Origin: Kingella oralis
GTDB taxonomy: Bacteria > Pseudomonadota > Gammaproteobacteria > Burkholderiales > Neisseriaceae
DNA: 64,000 nt
Assembly (NCBI RefSeq): GCF_014054985.1
Contig: NZ_CP059569.1
Location: 1,550,001 to 1,614,000, forward strand
Direction of reading: 5' to 3'
In this document: positions 24,732-33,873 of the stretch, one piece after another
How the letters are laid out: each line of letters opens with the position of its first letter
How positions within the stretch are numbered: the first letter of the stretch is position 1
Made by a program: the position numbers and the translations under genes
The notes under the pieces: generated by a model
Databases searched by the model: none
What the model saw: the letters and a program-made list of their open reading frames with translations, nothing else
Told to the model about the DNA's origin: nothing

Positions 24732-25730
24732 ATGATTATGAGCTTTATCCGCAAGCAGTTTATTGATGTTATCCAATGGGAAAGCCCCGATGAGCACACG
24801 CTGGTGTGGCGTTTTCCCATTGCCGACCAAGAAATTCAAAACGGCGCAAGCCTAACCGTGCGCGAAAGCCAAATGGCGTTGTTTGTGGACGAAGGCAAAA
24901 CCGCCGATGTGTTTTCCGCAGGTCGCTACACGCTCAACACGCAAACGCTGCCCGTTTTAACCAACCTGAAAAACTGGGACAAGCTGTTCCAATCGCCTTT
25001 TAAATCCGATGTTTACTTTTTCAACACGCGCCAGCAAATTGGCAAACGCTGGGGCACAGCGCAGCCTGTAACCGTGCGCGATGCCGATTTTGGCGTGGTG
25101 CAACTGCGCTCGTTTGGTATGTATTCCTACCGCATCGCCGACCCCGCGCAGTTTTTCAAAGAAATTTCGGGCGTGGTGGAAAGCTATACGGGCGAGCAGC
25201 TTGAAGCCCAGCTCAAAAACATCGCCATGACCCAGCTTGCCGCGGCGTTTGGCACATCGGGTGTGCCGTTTTTGGATATGGCGGCAAACCAAGTTTTGCT
25301 GTCGCAAAAAATGACCGAATTGCTCAAACCCGAATTCGCCAAATTGGGCTTGGCGTTGGAAAACTTTACCGTGGAAAGCATCACGCTGCCTGAAAACGTG
25401 CAACAAGCGCTGGATGCACGCATGAGCATGAATGTCATCGGCGATATGTCGCGCTACACGCAATACCAAACCGCCACCGCCATCCCAATGGCAGCGCAAA
25501 ACGAAGGCGGCATGGCGGGCATGGGCGTGGGCATGGGCGCAGGCGTGGCGTTTGGGCAAGCGATGGCAGGGGCAATGGCAGGCGCGCAACCGCAAGCCGT
25601 GTCGTCCGCTGCAGCGCAAGATCATCAAGCCAAGCTCACGCAGCTGAAAACCATGCTGGATAATGGCTTGATTTCGCAGGCGGATTATGATTCTGCCAAG
25701 GCGGAAGTGTTGAAGCAGCTGATTGGCTAA
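24732..25730 (+). CDS. SPFH-domain protein with C-terminal SHOCT motif (YdjI-like)
   Basis: 332 residues. Residues 1 to about 240 are an SPFH-like fold of the 'virion core protein' type: FIDVIQWESPDEHTLVWRFP, IQNGASLTVRESQMALFVDE and FTVESITLPENVQQALD. A Met/Gly/Ala-rich linker follows (AGMGVGMGAGVAFG), then a SHOCT motif, LKTMLDNGLISQADYDSAKA. SPFH proteins scaffold membrane complexes. Together with the DUF350 and small membrane genes upstream it looks like a membrane-organising set. AAAGGA precedes the ATG. Confidence 0.82.
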   Translation: MIMSFIRKQFIDVIQWESPDEHTLVWRFPIADQEIQNGASLTVRESQMALFVDEGKTADVFSAGRYTLNTQTLPVLTNLKNWDKLFQSPFKSDVYFFNTRQQIGKRWGTAQPVTVRDADFGVVQLRSFGMYSYRIADPAQFFKEISGVVESYTGEQLEAQLKNIAMTQLAAAFGTSGVPFLDMAANQVLLSQKMTELLKPEFAKLGLALENFTVESITLPENVQQALDARMSMNVIGDMSRYTQYQTATAIPMAAQNEGGMAGMGVGMGAGVAFGQAMAGAMAGAQPQAVSSAAAQDHQAKLTQLKTMLDNGLISQADYDSAKAEVLKQLIG

Positions 25731-25737
25731 GCAATCG

Positions 25738-25796
25738 GCAGCCTGAAAACGGATTGAGCGCAGGTTTGCGCCGCGCCCGTTTTCAGGCTGCCTTTT
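25738..25796. terminator. Inverted DUS pair after the SPFH gene
   Basis: GGCAGCCTGAAAACGG and CCGTTTTCAGGCTGCC pair across a GC-rich loop that has its own stem (GCGCAGGTTTGCGC), followed by TTTTT. It is a good rho-independent terminator. Confidence 0.7.
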
Positions 25797-25823
25797 TGCG
25801 CGTGCGAACGGCGCGGTTTACGT

Positions 25824-25853
25824 TTGGCGTTCGCGCGCGAAATGGGGCATAAT
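25824..25853 (+). promoter_or_regulatory. Possible promoter of the cupin gene
   Basis: TTGGCG, an 18-base spacer and CATAAT lie about 100 bases before the cupin start. The -35 is moderate and the -10 is five of six. A DUS lies between the promoter and the gene. Confidence 0.4.
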
Positions 25854-25953
25854 TTGCGCCGTTTGTCGCTTAACCGTTTTCAGGCTGCCGCAACCGCTGA
25901 TGCAGCCTAAAAACGCGTTTTAATTGTTTATCCCGTAAACCTAAGGAACCATC

Positions 25954-26451
25954 ATGAACAAAATCGCATCCGCTCTCATCGCCGCCGCCTGCTTGGCAAG
26001 CGCAACCGCCGGCGCGCACGGCAACCAACCCGCTGCCAACGAACCGAGCAAAACCCCCGTTGACCGCAGCGTGCAGGTATACAAAAAAGCCGAAATGCAA
26101 ACTTGGAACCGCAGCAAAGCCGCAGGCGGCGAAGGCGAATTGCTCGGCAAATTTGCCTACACGCGCCACCAAACCGACGACCAAGATGCCATCCGCGAAA
26201 TCGGCTGGCTCACGCTGCTACCCGGCGCATCCGTCGGCCTGCACAAACACACCAACAACGAAGACGTGTATTTAATCGTGCAAGGCAAAGGCACGTTTGT
26301 GGACGGCAATGGCAAAGAAACCCCCGTTGCCGCAGGCGATGTAACCATTGCCCGCCCGGGCCAATCGCACGCGCTGAAAAACACCGGCAAAAAACCGCTG
26401 GTGTTCATTAACTTTATCGGGCAGCTGCCCAGCCAAGCCGCGCCGAAATAA
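25954..26451 (+). CDS. Secreted cupin-domain protein
   Basis: 165 residues with a signal peptide (MNKIASALIAAACLASATAG, cleavage near AGA-HG). The single cupin barrel has GASVGLHKHTNNEDVYLIVQ and GDVTIARPGQSHALKNTG, whose two His and one Glu plus a later His form the usual metal site. Its substrate is unknown; small cupins range from isomerases to sensors. AAGGAA precedes the start. It is followed by a DUS-terminator cassette. Confidence 0.85.
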   Translation: MNKIASALIAAACLASATAGAHGNQPAANEPSKTPVDRSVQVYKKAEMQTWNRSKAAGGEGELLGKFAYTRHQTDDQDAIREIGWLTLLPGASVGLHKHTNNEDVYLIVQGKGTFVDGNGKETPVAAGDVTIARPGQSHALKNTGKKPLVFINFIGQLPSQAAPK

Positions 26452-26467
26452 GGCAGCCTGAAAAAGC

Positions 26468-26500
26468 AAAACCGTTTGGTGTTCTACCAAACGGTTTTTT
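26468..26500. terminator. DUS-terminator-DUS cassette after the cupin gene
   Basis: AAAACCGTTTGGT and ACCAAACGGTTTTTT form a 13-pair stem with a T-run. A DUS overlaps the start (26452) and another ends at 26527. The trailing GCTGGATGAATTGGCTTTC matches the copies at 20716 and 59895. Confidence 0.85.
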
Positions 26501-26527
26501 GCTGGATGAATTGGCTTTCAGGCTGCC

Positions 26528-26677
26528 TCAAATCTTGCACGCCCCGCCCGCGCAATCATCTTCCTCGTTTGCCGCATCCACCCCGCCATCCACCGCCATG
26601 CCGTCAAACCGGGCAAACAGGTTGTCTAAATCGTCAAAATCATCGCCCGCAGTCGGCAAATCTTGGTTTTCGTTCAT
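26528..26677 (-). CDS. Small acidic protein ending in CAGGACKI
   Basis: 49 residues, MNENQDLPTAGDDFDDLDNL onward, very acidic, with a terminal DDCAGGACKI whose two cysteines could bind a metal or be modified. GGAGA lies at a proper distance before ATG 26677; the longer frame from 26743 has no such site and begins within a DUS. The family is not recognised. Its end overlaps the DUS of the adjoining terminator cassette. Confidence 0.6.
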   Translation of the reverse strand: MNENQDLPTAGDDFDDLDNLFARFDGMAVDGGVDAANEEDDCAGGACKI

Positions 26678-26851
26678 TATCGTGTCTCCTAAAAAATAAA
26701 TCAGATGGCGCAAATGGGGGCGGCAGCCTGAAAAGCAAGACAACCACGCGCAAACCGATGCACCTTCCCTGCCAATATAGGCAGCCTGAAAACCCCAAAA
26801 CCGCTATAATCGCGGTTTTCATTTTTTGCAACCCACACAAGCGAAACCACC

Positions 26852-29485
26852 ATGCAAGAACACTATCAACCCTCGCTCATTGAGCCCGCCGCCCAGCAAA
26901 AATGGGCAACGCAACGCGCGTTTAACGTAACCGAAGACCCCAGCAAACCCAAATTCTACTGCCTATCCATGTTCCCCTACCCCAGCGGCAAGCTACACAT
27001 GGGGCACGTTCGCAACTACACCATTGGCGATGTGCGCAGCCGCTTCAAAAAAATGCAAGGCTACAACGTGTTGCAGCCGATGGGCTGGGACGCATTCGGC
27101 ATGCCCGCCGAAAACGCCGCGATTAACAACAACGTTGCCCCCGCCGCGTGGACGTATTCCAACATTGAATACATGAAACAACAGCTCAAATCGCTGGGCT
27201 TCGCCTTGGATTGGGAGCGCGAAATCGCCACTTGCCGCCCCGAATATTACCGCTGGGAGCAGCTGCTGTTCACCAAACTGTTCAAAAAAGGCATCGTGTA
27301 CCGCAAGCTCGGCACGGTGAACTGGGACCCGATTGACCAAACCGTGCTGGCGAATGAGCAAGTCATCGACGGACGCGGCTGGCGTTCGGGCGCGCTGGTG
27401 GAAAAGCGCGAAATCCCGATGTATTACTTCAAAATCACCGATTACGCCGAGCAGCTTTTGAACGATTTGGACGGCTTGGACTGGCCCGAGCAAGTCAAAA
27501 CCATGCAGCGCAACTGGATTGGCAAATCGCGCGGCATGACGGTGCGCTTTGCCGTTGCCGACGACAGCAAAACAGGCCTAAACGGCGACGACGCGCAGTT
27601 TTTGCAGGTATACACCACGCGCCCCGACACACTGATGGGCGCAACCTATGTTGCCGTTGCCGCCGAGCATCCGCTGGCCACCGCAGCCGCCGCCAATCAG
27701 CCCGAATTGCAAGCGTTCATCGCCGAATGCAAGGCAGGCAGCGTTGCCGAAGCCGATATGGCGACGATGGAGAAAAAAGGCATGCCCACGGGGCGTTTCG
27801 TCATCAATCCGCTCAACGGCGAGAAACTGGAAGTGTGGGTGGCGAATTATGTATTGTGGGGCTACGGCGATGGCGCGGTGATGGCTGTACCTGCGCACGA
27901 TGAGCGCGATTTTGCCTTTGCCCACGCCTATGGTTTGCCGATGAAGCAAGTGATTGCCGTGGGCGACAACGCCTTTGACGCGCAAACATGGCAAGATTGG
28001 TATGCCGACAAAGAAAACGGCACACTCATCAACAGCGGCGAATTTAACGGTTTGGATTTTCAGGCTGCCTTTGATGCCATCGGCGCAAAATTGCAAGCCA
28101 CAGGCGCGGGCGAGCCAAAAACGCAATATCGCCTGCGCGACTGGGGCATTTCTCGCCAACGCTATTGGGGCTGCCCGATTCCCATCATCCACTGCGAACA
28201 ATGCGGCGATGTGCCCGTGCCCGAGCAAGATTTGCCCGTGGTGCTGCCTGAAAACGTTGTCCCCGATGGCGCAGGCTCGCCGCTGGCCAAAATGCCCGAG
28301 TTCTACCAAACCCAATGCCCCAGCTGCGGCGGCGCGGCGCGGCGCGAAACCGACACCATGGATACGTTTATGGAATCGAGCTGGTATCAGTTCCGTTATA
28401 TGTCGCCCCGGTTTGACGGCGGCATGGTCGCGCCCGAAGCGGCGGCGTATTGGCAACAGGTTGACCAATACATCGGCGGCATTGAACACGCCATTTTGCA
28501 CCTGCTCTATGCCCGCTTCTTCACCAAGCTGATGAACGATGAAGGCATTGTGCCCGTGCGCGAGCCGTTTAAACAACTGCTCACGCAAGGCATGGTGCTG
28601 GCGGCAACCTATTACCGCGAAAACGCGGAAGGCAAAAAAACGTGGTTCAACCCCGCCGATGTAACCGTGCAAACCGATGAAAAAGGCAGACCGCTATCAG
28701 CCGTGCTGGATGCCGATGGGCAGCCCGTTATCATTGGCGGCGTGGAAAAAATGTCTAAATCCAAAAACAACGGCGTGGACCCGCAAGCGATTATTGACGC
28801 ATACGGCGCAGACACCGCGCGGCTGTTTATGATGTTTGCCAGCCCGCCCGAGCAATCGCTGGAATGGAGCGACAGCGGCGTGGCAGGCGCGCACCGCTTT
28901 TTGAACCGCCTCTGGCGCACGGTGTATGATTTTGTGCAACAAGGCGGCGCGGCGGCAAGCAAGTTCGCAGGTAGCCAAAACGCGCTTTCAGGCAGCCTGA
29001 AAGACTTGCGCTTCAAACTGCACAGCACCATCGCCAAAGTAACCGACGATTACGACCGCCGCCAGCAGTTCAACACCGCCATCGCCGCCGTGATGGAGCT
29101 GCTGAACCAATACGACAAAACCGACACCGCCAGCGATGCAGGCAAAGCCGTTGCCCGCGAAGTGCTGGAAGCCGCCGTTATCCTGCTCTCGCCCATCGTG
29201 CCGCACATCTGCGAAACCTTGTGGGCAGAACTCAACGCAGGCAGCACGCTGTGGCAACAAGCATGGTTGCAGCCCGACCCCGCCGCGCTGGTGCAAACCG
29301 AGATAGAGCTGATGGTGCAAGTAAACGGCAAGCTGCGCGACAAAATCCTCGTTGCCGCCGATGCCTCGGAAGACGACATCAAAGCCGCCGCCTTGGCCAG
29401 CGCGGGCGCAATCAAGTTTATGGAAGGCAAAACGCCGAAGAAAGTGATTGTCGTGCCCAAACGCTTGGTGAACATTGTGGTCTGA
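26852..29485 (+). CDS. leuS: Leucyl-tRNA synthetase
   Basis: 877 residues, the full length of a bacterial LeuRS. It has the HIGH-type signature YPSGKLHMGHVRNYTIGD, the editing-domain TTRPDTLMGATYVAV, the zinc-like CPSCGG pair, VEKMSKSKNNGVDPQ and the C-terminal anticodon and UNE-L type regions. It charges tRNA-Leu. A likely promoter -10, TATAAT, lies at 26805-26810 inside a small hairpin. A DUS encodes GSLK near residue 710. Transcribed alone. Confidence 0.97.
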   Translation: MQEHYQPSLIEPAAQQKWATQRAFNVTEDPSKPKFYCLSMFPYPSGKLHMGHVRNYTIGDVRSRFKKMQGYNVLQPMGWDAFGMPAENAAINNNVAPAAWTYSNIEYMKQQLKSLGFALDWEREIATCRPEYYRWEQLLFTKLFKKGIVYRKLGTVNWDPIDQTVLANEQVIDGRGWRSGALVEKREIPMYYFKITDYAEQLLNDLDGLDWPEQVKTMQRNWIGKSRGMTVRFAVADDSKTGLNGDDAQFLQVYTTRPDTLMGATYVAVAAEHPLATAAAANQPELQAFIAECKAGSVAEADMATMEKKGMPTGRFVINPLNGEKLEVWVANYVLWGYGDGAVMAVPAHDERDFAFAHAYGLPMKQVIAVGDNAFDAQTWQDWYADKENGTLINSGEFNGLDFQAAFDAIGAKLQATGAGEPKTQYRLRDWGISRQRYWGCPIPIIHCEQCGDVPVPEQDLPVVLPENVVPDGAGSPLAKMPEFYQTQCPSCGGAARRETDTMDTFMESSWYQFRYMSPRFDGGMVAPEAAAYWQQVDQYIGGIEHAILHLLYARFFTKLMNDEGIVPVREPFKQLLTQGMVLAATYYRENAEGKKTWFNPADVTVQTDEKGRPLSAVLDADGQPVIIGGVEKMSKSKNNGVDPQAIIDAYGADTARLFMMFASPPEQSLEWSDSGVAGAHRFLNRLWRTVYDFVQQGGAAASKFAGSQNALSGSLKDLRFKLHSTIAKVTDDYDRRQQFNTAIAAVMELLNQYDKTDTASDAGKAVAREVLEAAVILLSPIVPHICETLWAELNAGSTLWQQAWLQPDPAALVQTEIELMVQVNGKLRDKILVAADASEDDIKAAALASAGAIKFMEGKTPKKVIVVPKRLVNIVV

Positions 29486-29693
29486 TTGGAGTATGAATAA
29501 TAGGCAGCCTGAAAACGGGATGATGCGTTTTCAGGCTGCCTTTGTTTGCATTTATGCGTTGTGAATAGCCCAACGGTGGAAAAGCCCAACCCGCCTGCGC
29601 AAAAAGGCAGCCTGAAAACCAGTTTCCCGGTTTTCAGGCTGCCTTTTACGCTTGTTTATTCAACAAAGCGCGTGGTGCTCACTCACGGCGGAT

Positions 29694-31337
29694 TTAGAAA
29701 CCACCCATGCCGCCCATACCACCCATGCCGCCCATATCAGGCATAGCAGCGGGTTTGTCTTCGGGGATGTCGGCAACCATGCACTCGGTGGTCAGCATCA
29801 GGCCCGCGATGGATGCGGCGTGTTGCAAGGCAGAGCGCGTTACTTTGGCAGGGTCCAGCACGCCCATGGCAATCATGTCGCCGTAGGTGTCGTTGCCCGC
29901 GTTGAAGCCGAAGTTGCCCTCGCCTTCCAACACTTTGTTCACCACCACGCTAGGCTCGCCGCCTGCGTTGGCAACGATTTGGCGCAGCGGAGATTCAATC
30001 GCGCGTAACACGATTTTCACGCCCGCTTCTTGGTCGGCATTGGCGGTTTCCACCGCTTTCACCGCAGAGCGTGCGCGCAACAGAGCCACACCGCCGCCAG
30101 CTACCACGCCTTCTTCCACCGCAGCGCGGGTGGCGTGCAAAGCGTCGTCCACGCGGTCTTTTTTCTCTTTCATTTCCACTTCGGTCGCCGCGCCCACTTT
30201 AATCACCGCCACGCCGCCAGCCAATTTTGCTACACGCTCTTGCAATTTTTCTTTATCGTAATCGCTGGTTGCGGTTTCAATTTGTTTGCGGATTTCGTTC
30301 ACACGCGCATCAACCGCCGCTTTTTCGCCGTAGCCGTCAATAATGGTGGTGTTTTCTTTGCTGATTTCAATGCGTTTGGCTTGCCCCAAGTGTTCCAAAG
30401 TGGTTTGTTCCAAAGTCAAACCGATTTCTTCGGCAATCACCGTACCGCCAGTCAAAATGGCGATGTCTTGCAACATGGCTTTGCGGCGGTCGCCGAAACC
30501 AGGGGCTTTCACGGCAACGGTTTTCAAAATACCGCGAATGCTGTTCACCACCAAGGTTGCCAATGCTTCGCCTTCAACGTCTTCGGCAATAATCAACAAG
30601 GGGCGGCTGGTTTTGGCCACTTGTTCCAACACAGGCAGCAAGTCGCGGATGTTGCTGATTTTTTTATCAAACAACAACACAAAAGGATTGTCCAAGCCTG
30701 CGATTTGTTTTTCCAAATCGTTCACAAAGTAAGGCGACAAGTAGCCACGGTCAAACTGCATGCCTTTTACCACTTCCAACTCGTTTTCCAACGATTTGCC
30801 GTCTTCCACGGTAATCACGCCTTCTTTGCCCACTTCCTGCATCGCATCGGCGATAATTTTGCCCACTTGCTCGTCAGAGTTTGCCGAAATAGAGCCCACT
30901 TGCGCAATTTGCTCATAGGTTTCGCAAGGTTTGGCAATGTTTGCCAACTCGCCCACCAGCGCCGCAACCGCTTTGTCAATGCCGCGTTTCAAATCGGTGG
31001 GGTTCATGCCTGCGGTAACGTATTTCATGCCCTCGGCAACGATGGATTGCGCCAACACTGTGGCGGTGGTGGTGCCGTCGCCCGCCACGTCGTTGGTTTT
31101 GGACGCAACTTCTTTTACCATTTGCGCGCCCATGTTTTCAAATTTGTCTTTCAATTCAATTTCTTTGGCTACGGAAACACCGTCTTTGGTAATGTGTGGA
31201 CCACCGAACGAACGGTCAAGCACCACATTGCGCCCTTTGGGGCCAAGCGTTACGCGCACGGCGTTTGCCAATACGTTCACGCCGTTTACCATTTTTTGAC
31301 GCACTTCTGTGCCGAATTGAACTTCTTTTGCTGCCAT
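29694..31337 (-). CDS. groEL: Chaperonin GroEL (60 kDa)
   Basis: 547 residues, starting MAAKEVQFGTEVRQKMVNGV and ending in the GGMGGMGGMGGF tail. The ATP-site block GDGTTTATVLAQSI and the apical-domain sequences are intact. It forms the double-ring folding chamber with GroES, whose gene lies 58 bases upstream on the same strand. No DUS interrupts the coding sequence, in contrast with many neighbours. A long antisense frame (30030-31352) is a codon-bias shadow. Confidence 0.98.
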   Translation of the reverse strand: MAAKEVQFGTEVRQKMVNGVNVLANAVRVTLGPKGRNVVLDRSFGGPHITKDGVSVAKEIELKDKFENMGAQMVKEVASKTNDVAGDGTTTATVLAQSIVAEGMKYVTAGMNPTDLKRGIDKAVAALVGELANIAKPCETYEQIAQVGSISANSDEQVGKIIADAMQEVGKEGVITVEDGKSLENELEVVKGMQFDRGYLSPYFVNDLEKQIAGLDNPFVLLFDKKISNIRDLLPVLEQVAKTSRPLLIIAEDVEGEALATLVVNSIRGILKTVAVKAPGFGDRRKAMLQDIAILTGGTVIAEEIGLTLEQTTLEHLGQAKRIEISKENTTIIDGYGEKAAVDARVNEIRKQIETATSDYDKEKLQERVAKLAGGVAVIKVGAATEVEMKEKKDRVDDALHATRAAVEEGVVAGGGVALLRARSAVKAVETANADQEAGVKIVLRAIESPLRQIVANAGGEPSVVVNKVLEGEGNFGFNAGNDTYGDMIAMGVLDPAKVTRSALQHAASIAGLMLTTECMVADIPEDKPAAMPDMGGMGGMGGMGGF

Positions 31338-31395
31338 TTTAATATTCCTTAAATAGATGTTTTACAATGAAAAATGTGTTTTCAGGCTGCCTGAA

Positions 31396-31683
31396 TTATT
31401 CCACGATGCCGAAGATGTCTTCTTCGCGCATCACCAACAATTCCACGCCGTCGGCTTTCACGGTTTGACCACTGTATTTGCCAAAAATCACTTTGTCGCC
31501 CACTTTAACGTCCAAAGCGCGGCGGTTGCCGTCTTTGCCGATTTTGCCTTCGCCCACGGCAACCACTTCGCCCATATCGGGTTTTTCAGCCGCAGAGGGT
31601 GCAAGAATAATGCCCGATGCGGTTTTCTCTTCCGCTTCCAAGCGTTTGATGACTACGCGGTCGTGTAAAGGACGGATTTTCAT
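31396..31683 (-). CDS. groES: Co-chaperonin GroES (10 kDa)
   Basis: 95 residues: MKIRPLHDRVVIKRLEAEEK, the mobile loop KTASGIILAPSAAEKPDMGE and the conserved VKVGDKVIFGKYSG. It caps the GroEL ring. A ribosome binding site AGGAGA lies eight bases before the ATG. It is the first gene of groES-groEL, with a heat-shock-type promoter upstream. Confidence 0.98.
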   Translation of the reverse strand: MKIRPLHDRVVIKRLEAEEKTASGIILAPSAAEKPDMGEVVAVGEGKIGKDGNRRALDVKVGDKVIFGKYSGQTVKADGVELLVMREEDIFGIVE

Positions 31684-31744
31684 GTGTTATCTCCTGATTA
31701 TGGGGTTAAAAACAAAGGTGGCACGCGCCACAACGCTTCCCTAC

Positions 31745-31774
31745 ATAATGGCGGGATTTGAGTAATTCAAGGGG
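31745..31774 (-). promoter_or_regulatory. Predicted sigma-32 heat-shock promoter of groES-groEL
   Basis: On the reverse strand CCCCTTGAATTACTCAAATC then CCGCCATTAT resembles CTTGAAA-N13-CCCCATNT. It lies about 60 bases before the groES start. No CIRCE palindrome is seen, so control through RpoH is more likely than through HrcA. Confidence 0.55.
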
Positions 31775-31879
31775 CAAATGGAAAATTTTTCGCCCGCCAA
31801 ATAGATTTCAGGCTGCCTATGGATGCTGAGGCAGCCTGAAAATATATTTTGCGTTGTTATTCAGCCATCTTGCAAACCT

Positions 31880-32698
31880 CTACCGCTGGCACGTTGGACA
31901 ATAAAACGTGCCGCGTTGTCCGATAACAGTTTTAACAATCGGCGTGCCGCAGTGGGCGCAGGGTTGGTCGGTTTTGCCGTACACTTTGTATTCCTGCTGG
32001 AAATAGCCGCTTTTGCCTTCGCTGTTCACAAAATCGCGCAAGGTGCTGCCGCCAGTCTCAATCGCGCGGCGCAGGATTTGTTTGACGGCGGCGGTTAAAG
32101 CCGCACATTCGGTTTTTCTTAACGATTTGGCAGCGCGTTGCGGCGCAATGGCAGCCTGAAACAGGCTTTCGTTAGCATAGATATTGCCCACGCCAACGAC
32201 GATTTTGTTGTTCATCAGCGCGGTTTTGACGGGGCAGCCGCGCTTTTGCAGGGCTTGGAACAAATAATCTGCCGTAAAATCATCGCTTAACGGCTCCACA
32301 CCTAAATCTTTCAATAAATCATGATGTTCCGCCACGCCCGCCAGCCACAAAATCGCACCAAAGCGGCGCGGATCGTGGTAGCGCAGCAGCGTGCCATTGG
32401 CAAACGCGATGTCCACATGGTCGTGCTTGCCCGCAGCGGGCGCGTTGCCCTGCCAAACCCGCAGGCTGCCCGACATGCCCAGATGTATCAGCAGCACGCC
32501 TGTGTCAAAACGAACCAGCAGATATTTGGCGCGGCGGCGGCATTCGCGCACCACCAACCCGCGCAGGATTTCAGGCAGCGCGGGCGGGATTTGCCAGCGC
32601 AGCTTGGGCTGGCGGACGGTTACGGCACAGACGGTTTGGTTGATGATGTGCGGCGCGATGCCGCGCAAAGTGGTTTCCACTTCAGGAAGTTCGGGCAT
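31880..32698 (-). CDS. mutM: Formamidopyrimidine-DNA glycosylase
   Basis: 272 residues starting MPELPEVETTLRGI, so Pro1/Glu2 form the active site after Met removal. It has the helix-two-turn-helix region (VVGVGNIYANESLF) and the C-terminal zinc finger CAHCGTPIV..CPTC. It excises 8-oxoguanine. One DUS encodes ESLFQAAIAP in the conserved part, showing that uptake signals are tolerated even there. It ends before an inverted DUS pair at 31808-31842. Confidence 0.97.
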   Translation of the reverse strand: MPELPEVETTLRGIAPHIINQTVCAVTVRQPKLRWQIPPALPEILRGLVVRECRRRAKYLLVRFDTGVLLIHLGMSGSLRVWQGNAPAAGKHDHVDIAFANGTLLRYHDPRRFGAILWLAGVAEHHDLLKDLGVEPLSDDFTADYLFQALQKRGCPVKTALMNNKIVVGVGNIYANESLFQAAIAPQRAAKSLRKTECAALTAAVKQILRRAIETGGSTLRDFVNSEGKSGYFQQEYKVYGKTDQPCAHCGTPIVKTVIGQRGTFYCPTCQR

Positions 32699-32801
32699 GG
32701 TAGGGCTCGGCGTGGTGGTTTTGGGAAGCGGGATTATAAGGGAAAGGCAGCCTGAAAACGGTGTTTTGAGTTTTCAGGCTGCCTTTGGCTGCTGGCATGG
32801 A

Positions 32802-33107
32802 TTAGCAATCCCACTGATACCGTTTCAAACAGATATGGGTTTCGTCTTTCAATTCCACCCCTTCATCACGCAGCAAATCTGCCTGCGCCGCCCAACCCGG
32901 CACCAGCCGCCCTGCGGCATTGACCACGCGATGGCAGGGGTAGTTGCCGTAGTCCGCCGCATGGCGCAGCACGCTGCCGACCAAACGGGCGTTTTTGTCC
33001 CTGCCGATTAGGCGGGCGATTTGGCCGTAGGTGGCGACTTTGCCAAAGGGGATTTCTGAGACGGCGGAGAGGATTTCGTAAGCTAGGTGGTGGTTTTTGG
33101 GGTGCAT
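32802..33107 (-). CDS. MGMT-family alkyltransferase-domain protein
   Basis: 101 residues, only the C-terminal DNA-binding/active-site domain of O6-alkylguanine methyltransferases: GKVATYGQIARLIG, RLVGSVLRHA and NYPCHRVVNAAGRLVPGW. The PCHR motif keeps the acceptor cysteine (residue 58), unlike alkyltransferase-like proteins with PWHR. It could therefore either repair alkylated guanine directly or flag lesions for excision repair. It ends before the IS element; its upstream side is about 50 bases from the left IS end. Confidence 0.88.
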   Translation of the reverse strand: MHPKNHHLAYEILSAVSEIPFGKVATYGQIARLIGRDKNARLVGSVLRHAADYGNYPCHRVVNAAGRLVPGWAAQADLLRDEGVELKDETHICLKRYQWDC

Positions 33108-33160
33108 AGATAAAGTTGGAACACAAGCTATGAACTTGCATTATTTGTTAAATTTTATAA

Positions 33161-33873
33161 GGGGCTATACTAGATAAGCAGTCATGTTAGACTGCAAAAA
33201 TGAAGATAACCCATTGTAAACTAAAAAAGAGTATTCAAAAGAAATTGCTTCAATTTTTTGTACTCGAAGTTACCGCCCGTTCAGCTGCCGATATTTTGGG
33301 CATTCAGCCCAACTCCGCCATTCTGTTCTACCGCAAAATTCGTATGGTTATCAGCCATTATCTGGCCTTAGTTGCCGATGAGGTTTTTGAGGGTCCTGTC
33401 AAATTGGACGAAAGCTATTTCGGCGAACGGCGTAAAGGCAGACGTGGTCGCGGTGCGGCAGGCAACGTGGTTGTCTTTGGCATTCTGAAACGCAACGGAC
33501 GGGTCTATACCGTTGTGGTGGATAATGCCAAGTCCGAAACGTTACTCCCTGCCATCAAAAAGAAAATCATGCCGGACAGTATTGTTTATACCGATAGTCT
33601 GAGCAGTTACGACAAGTTGGACGTGAGCGGTTTCATCCATTACCGCATCAACCATTCCAAGGAGTTTGCTGACCGTCAGAACCACATTAACGGCATTGAG
33701 AACTTTTGGAATCAGGCAAAACGCGTCTTGCGCAAATACAACGGAATTGATCGCAAATCCTTCCCGCTGTTCTTGAAAGAATGCGAATTTCGGTTTAACT
33801 TCGGCACACCGTCCCGACAGCTAAAAATCTTGCGGGAGTGGTGTGGAATTTAGGGCTAATCTACGTCAGCCCC
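33161..33873 (+). mobile_element. IS1016-like (IS1595 family) insertion sequence
   Basis: A 713-base element. The left end is GGGGCTATACTAGATAAGC. The right end read inward is GGGGCTGACGTAGATTAGC, and 14 of 19 positions match. It encloses one intact transposase. IS1595 members normally make an 8-9-bp target duplication. The flanks here (..TTTTATAA left, TAATAGAA.. right) are not identical, so the element or its flank was rearranged after insertion or arrived with foreign DNA. An Eikenella-type DUS pair follows the right end by eight bases. Confidence 0.85.
33200..33853 (+). CDS. IS1016-type transposase
   Basis: 217 residues. The N-terminal part has a helix-turn-helix (VTARSAADILGIQPNSAILF). 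The catalytic core has VKLDESYFGERRKGRRGRG, then the second Asp in IVYTDSLSSYDKL, and INGIENFWNQAKR, the DDE-type residues of the IS1595/IS1016 group. No frameshift or stop is seen, so it may be active. Its stop lies inside the right terminal repeat region. Confidence 0.93.
   Translation: MKITHCKLKKSIQKKLLQFFVLEVTARSAADILGIQPNSAILFYRKIRMVISHYLALVADEVFEGPVKLDESYFGERRKGRRGRGAAGNVVVFGILKRNGRVYTVVVDNAKSETLLPAIKKKIMPDSIVYTDSLSSYDKLDVSGFIHYRINHSKEFADRQNHINGIENFWNQAKRVLRKYNGIDRKSFPLFLKECEFRFNFGTPSRQLKILREWCGI

Noticed and set aside
27578..28672. 364-codon reverse frame
   Set aside because: Antisense to leuS and without any recognisable domain.
30030..31352. 440-codon forward frame
   Set aside because: It lies exactly antisense to groEL and has His/Phe-rich composition typical of a codon-bias shadow.
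33161..33873. Target-site duplication around the IS element
   Set aside because: The flanking 8-9 bases differ clearly, so no duplication can be claimed.
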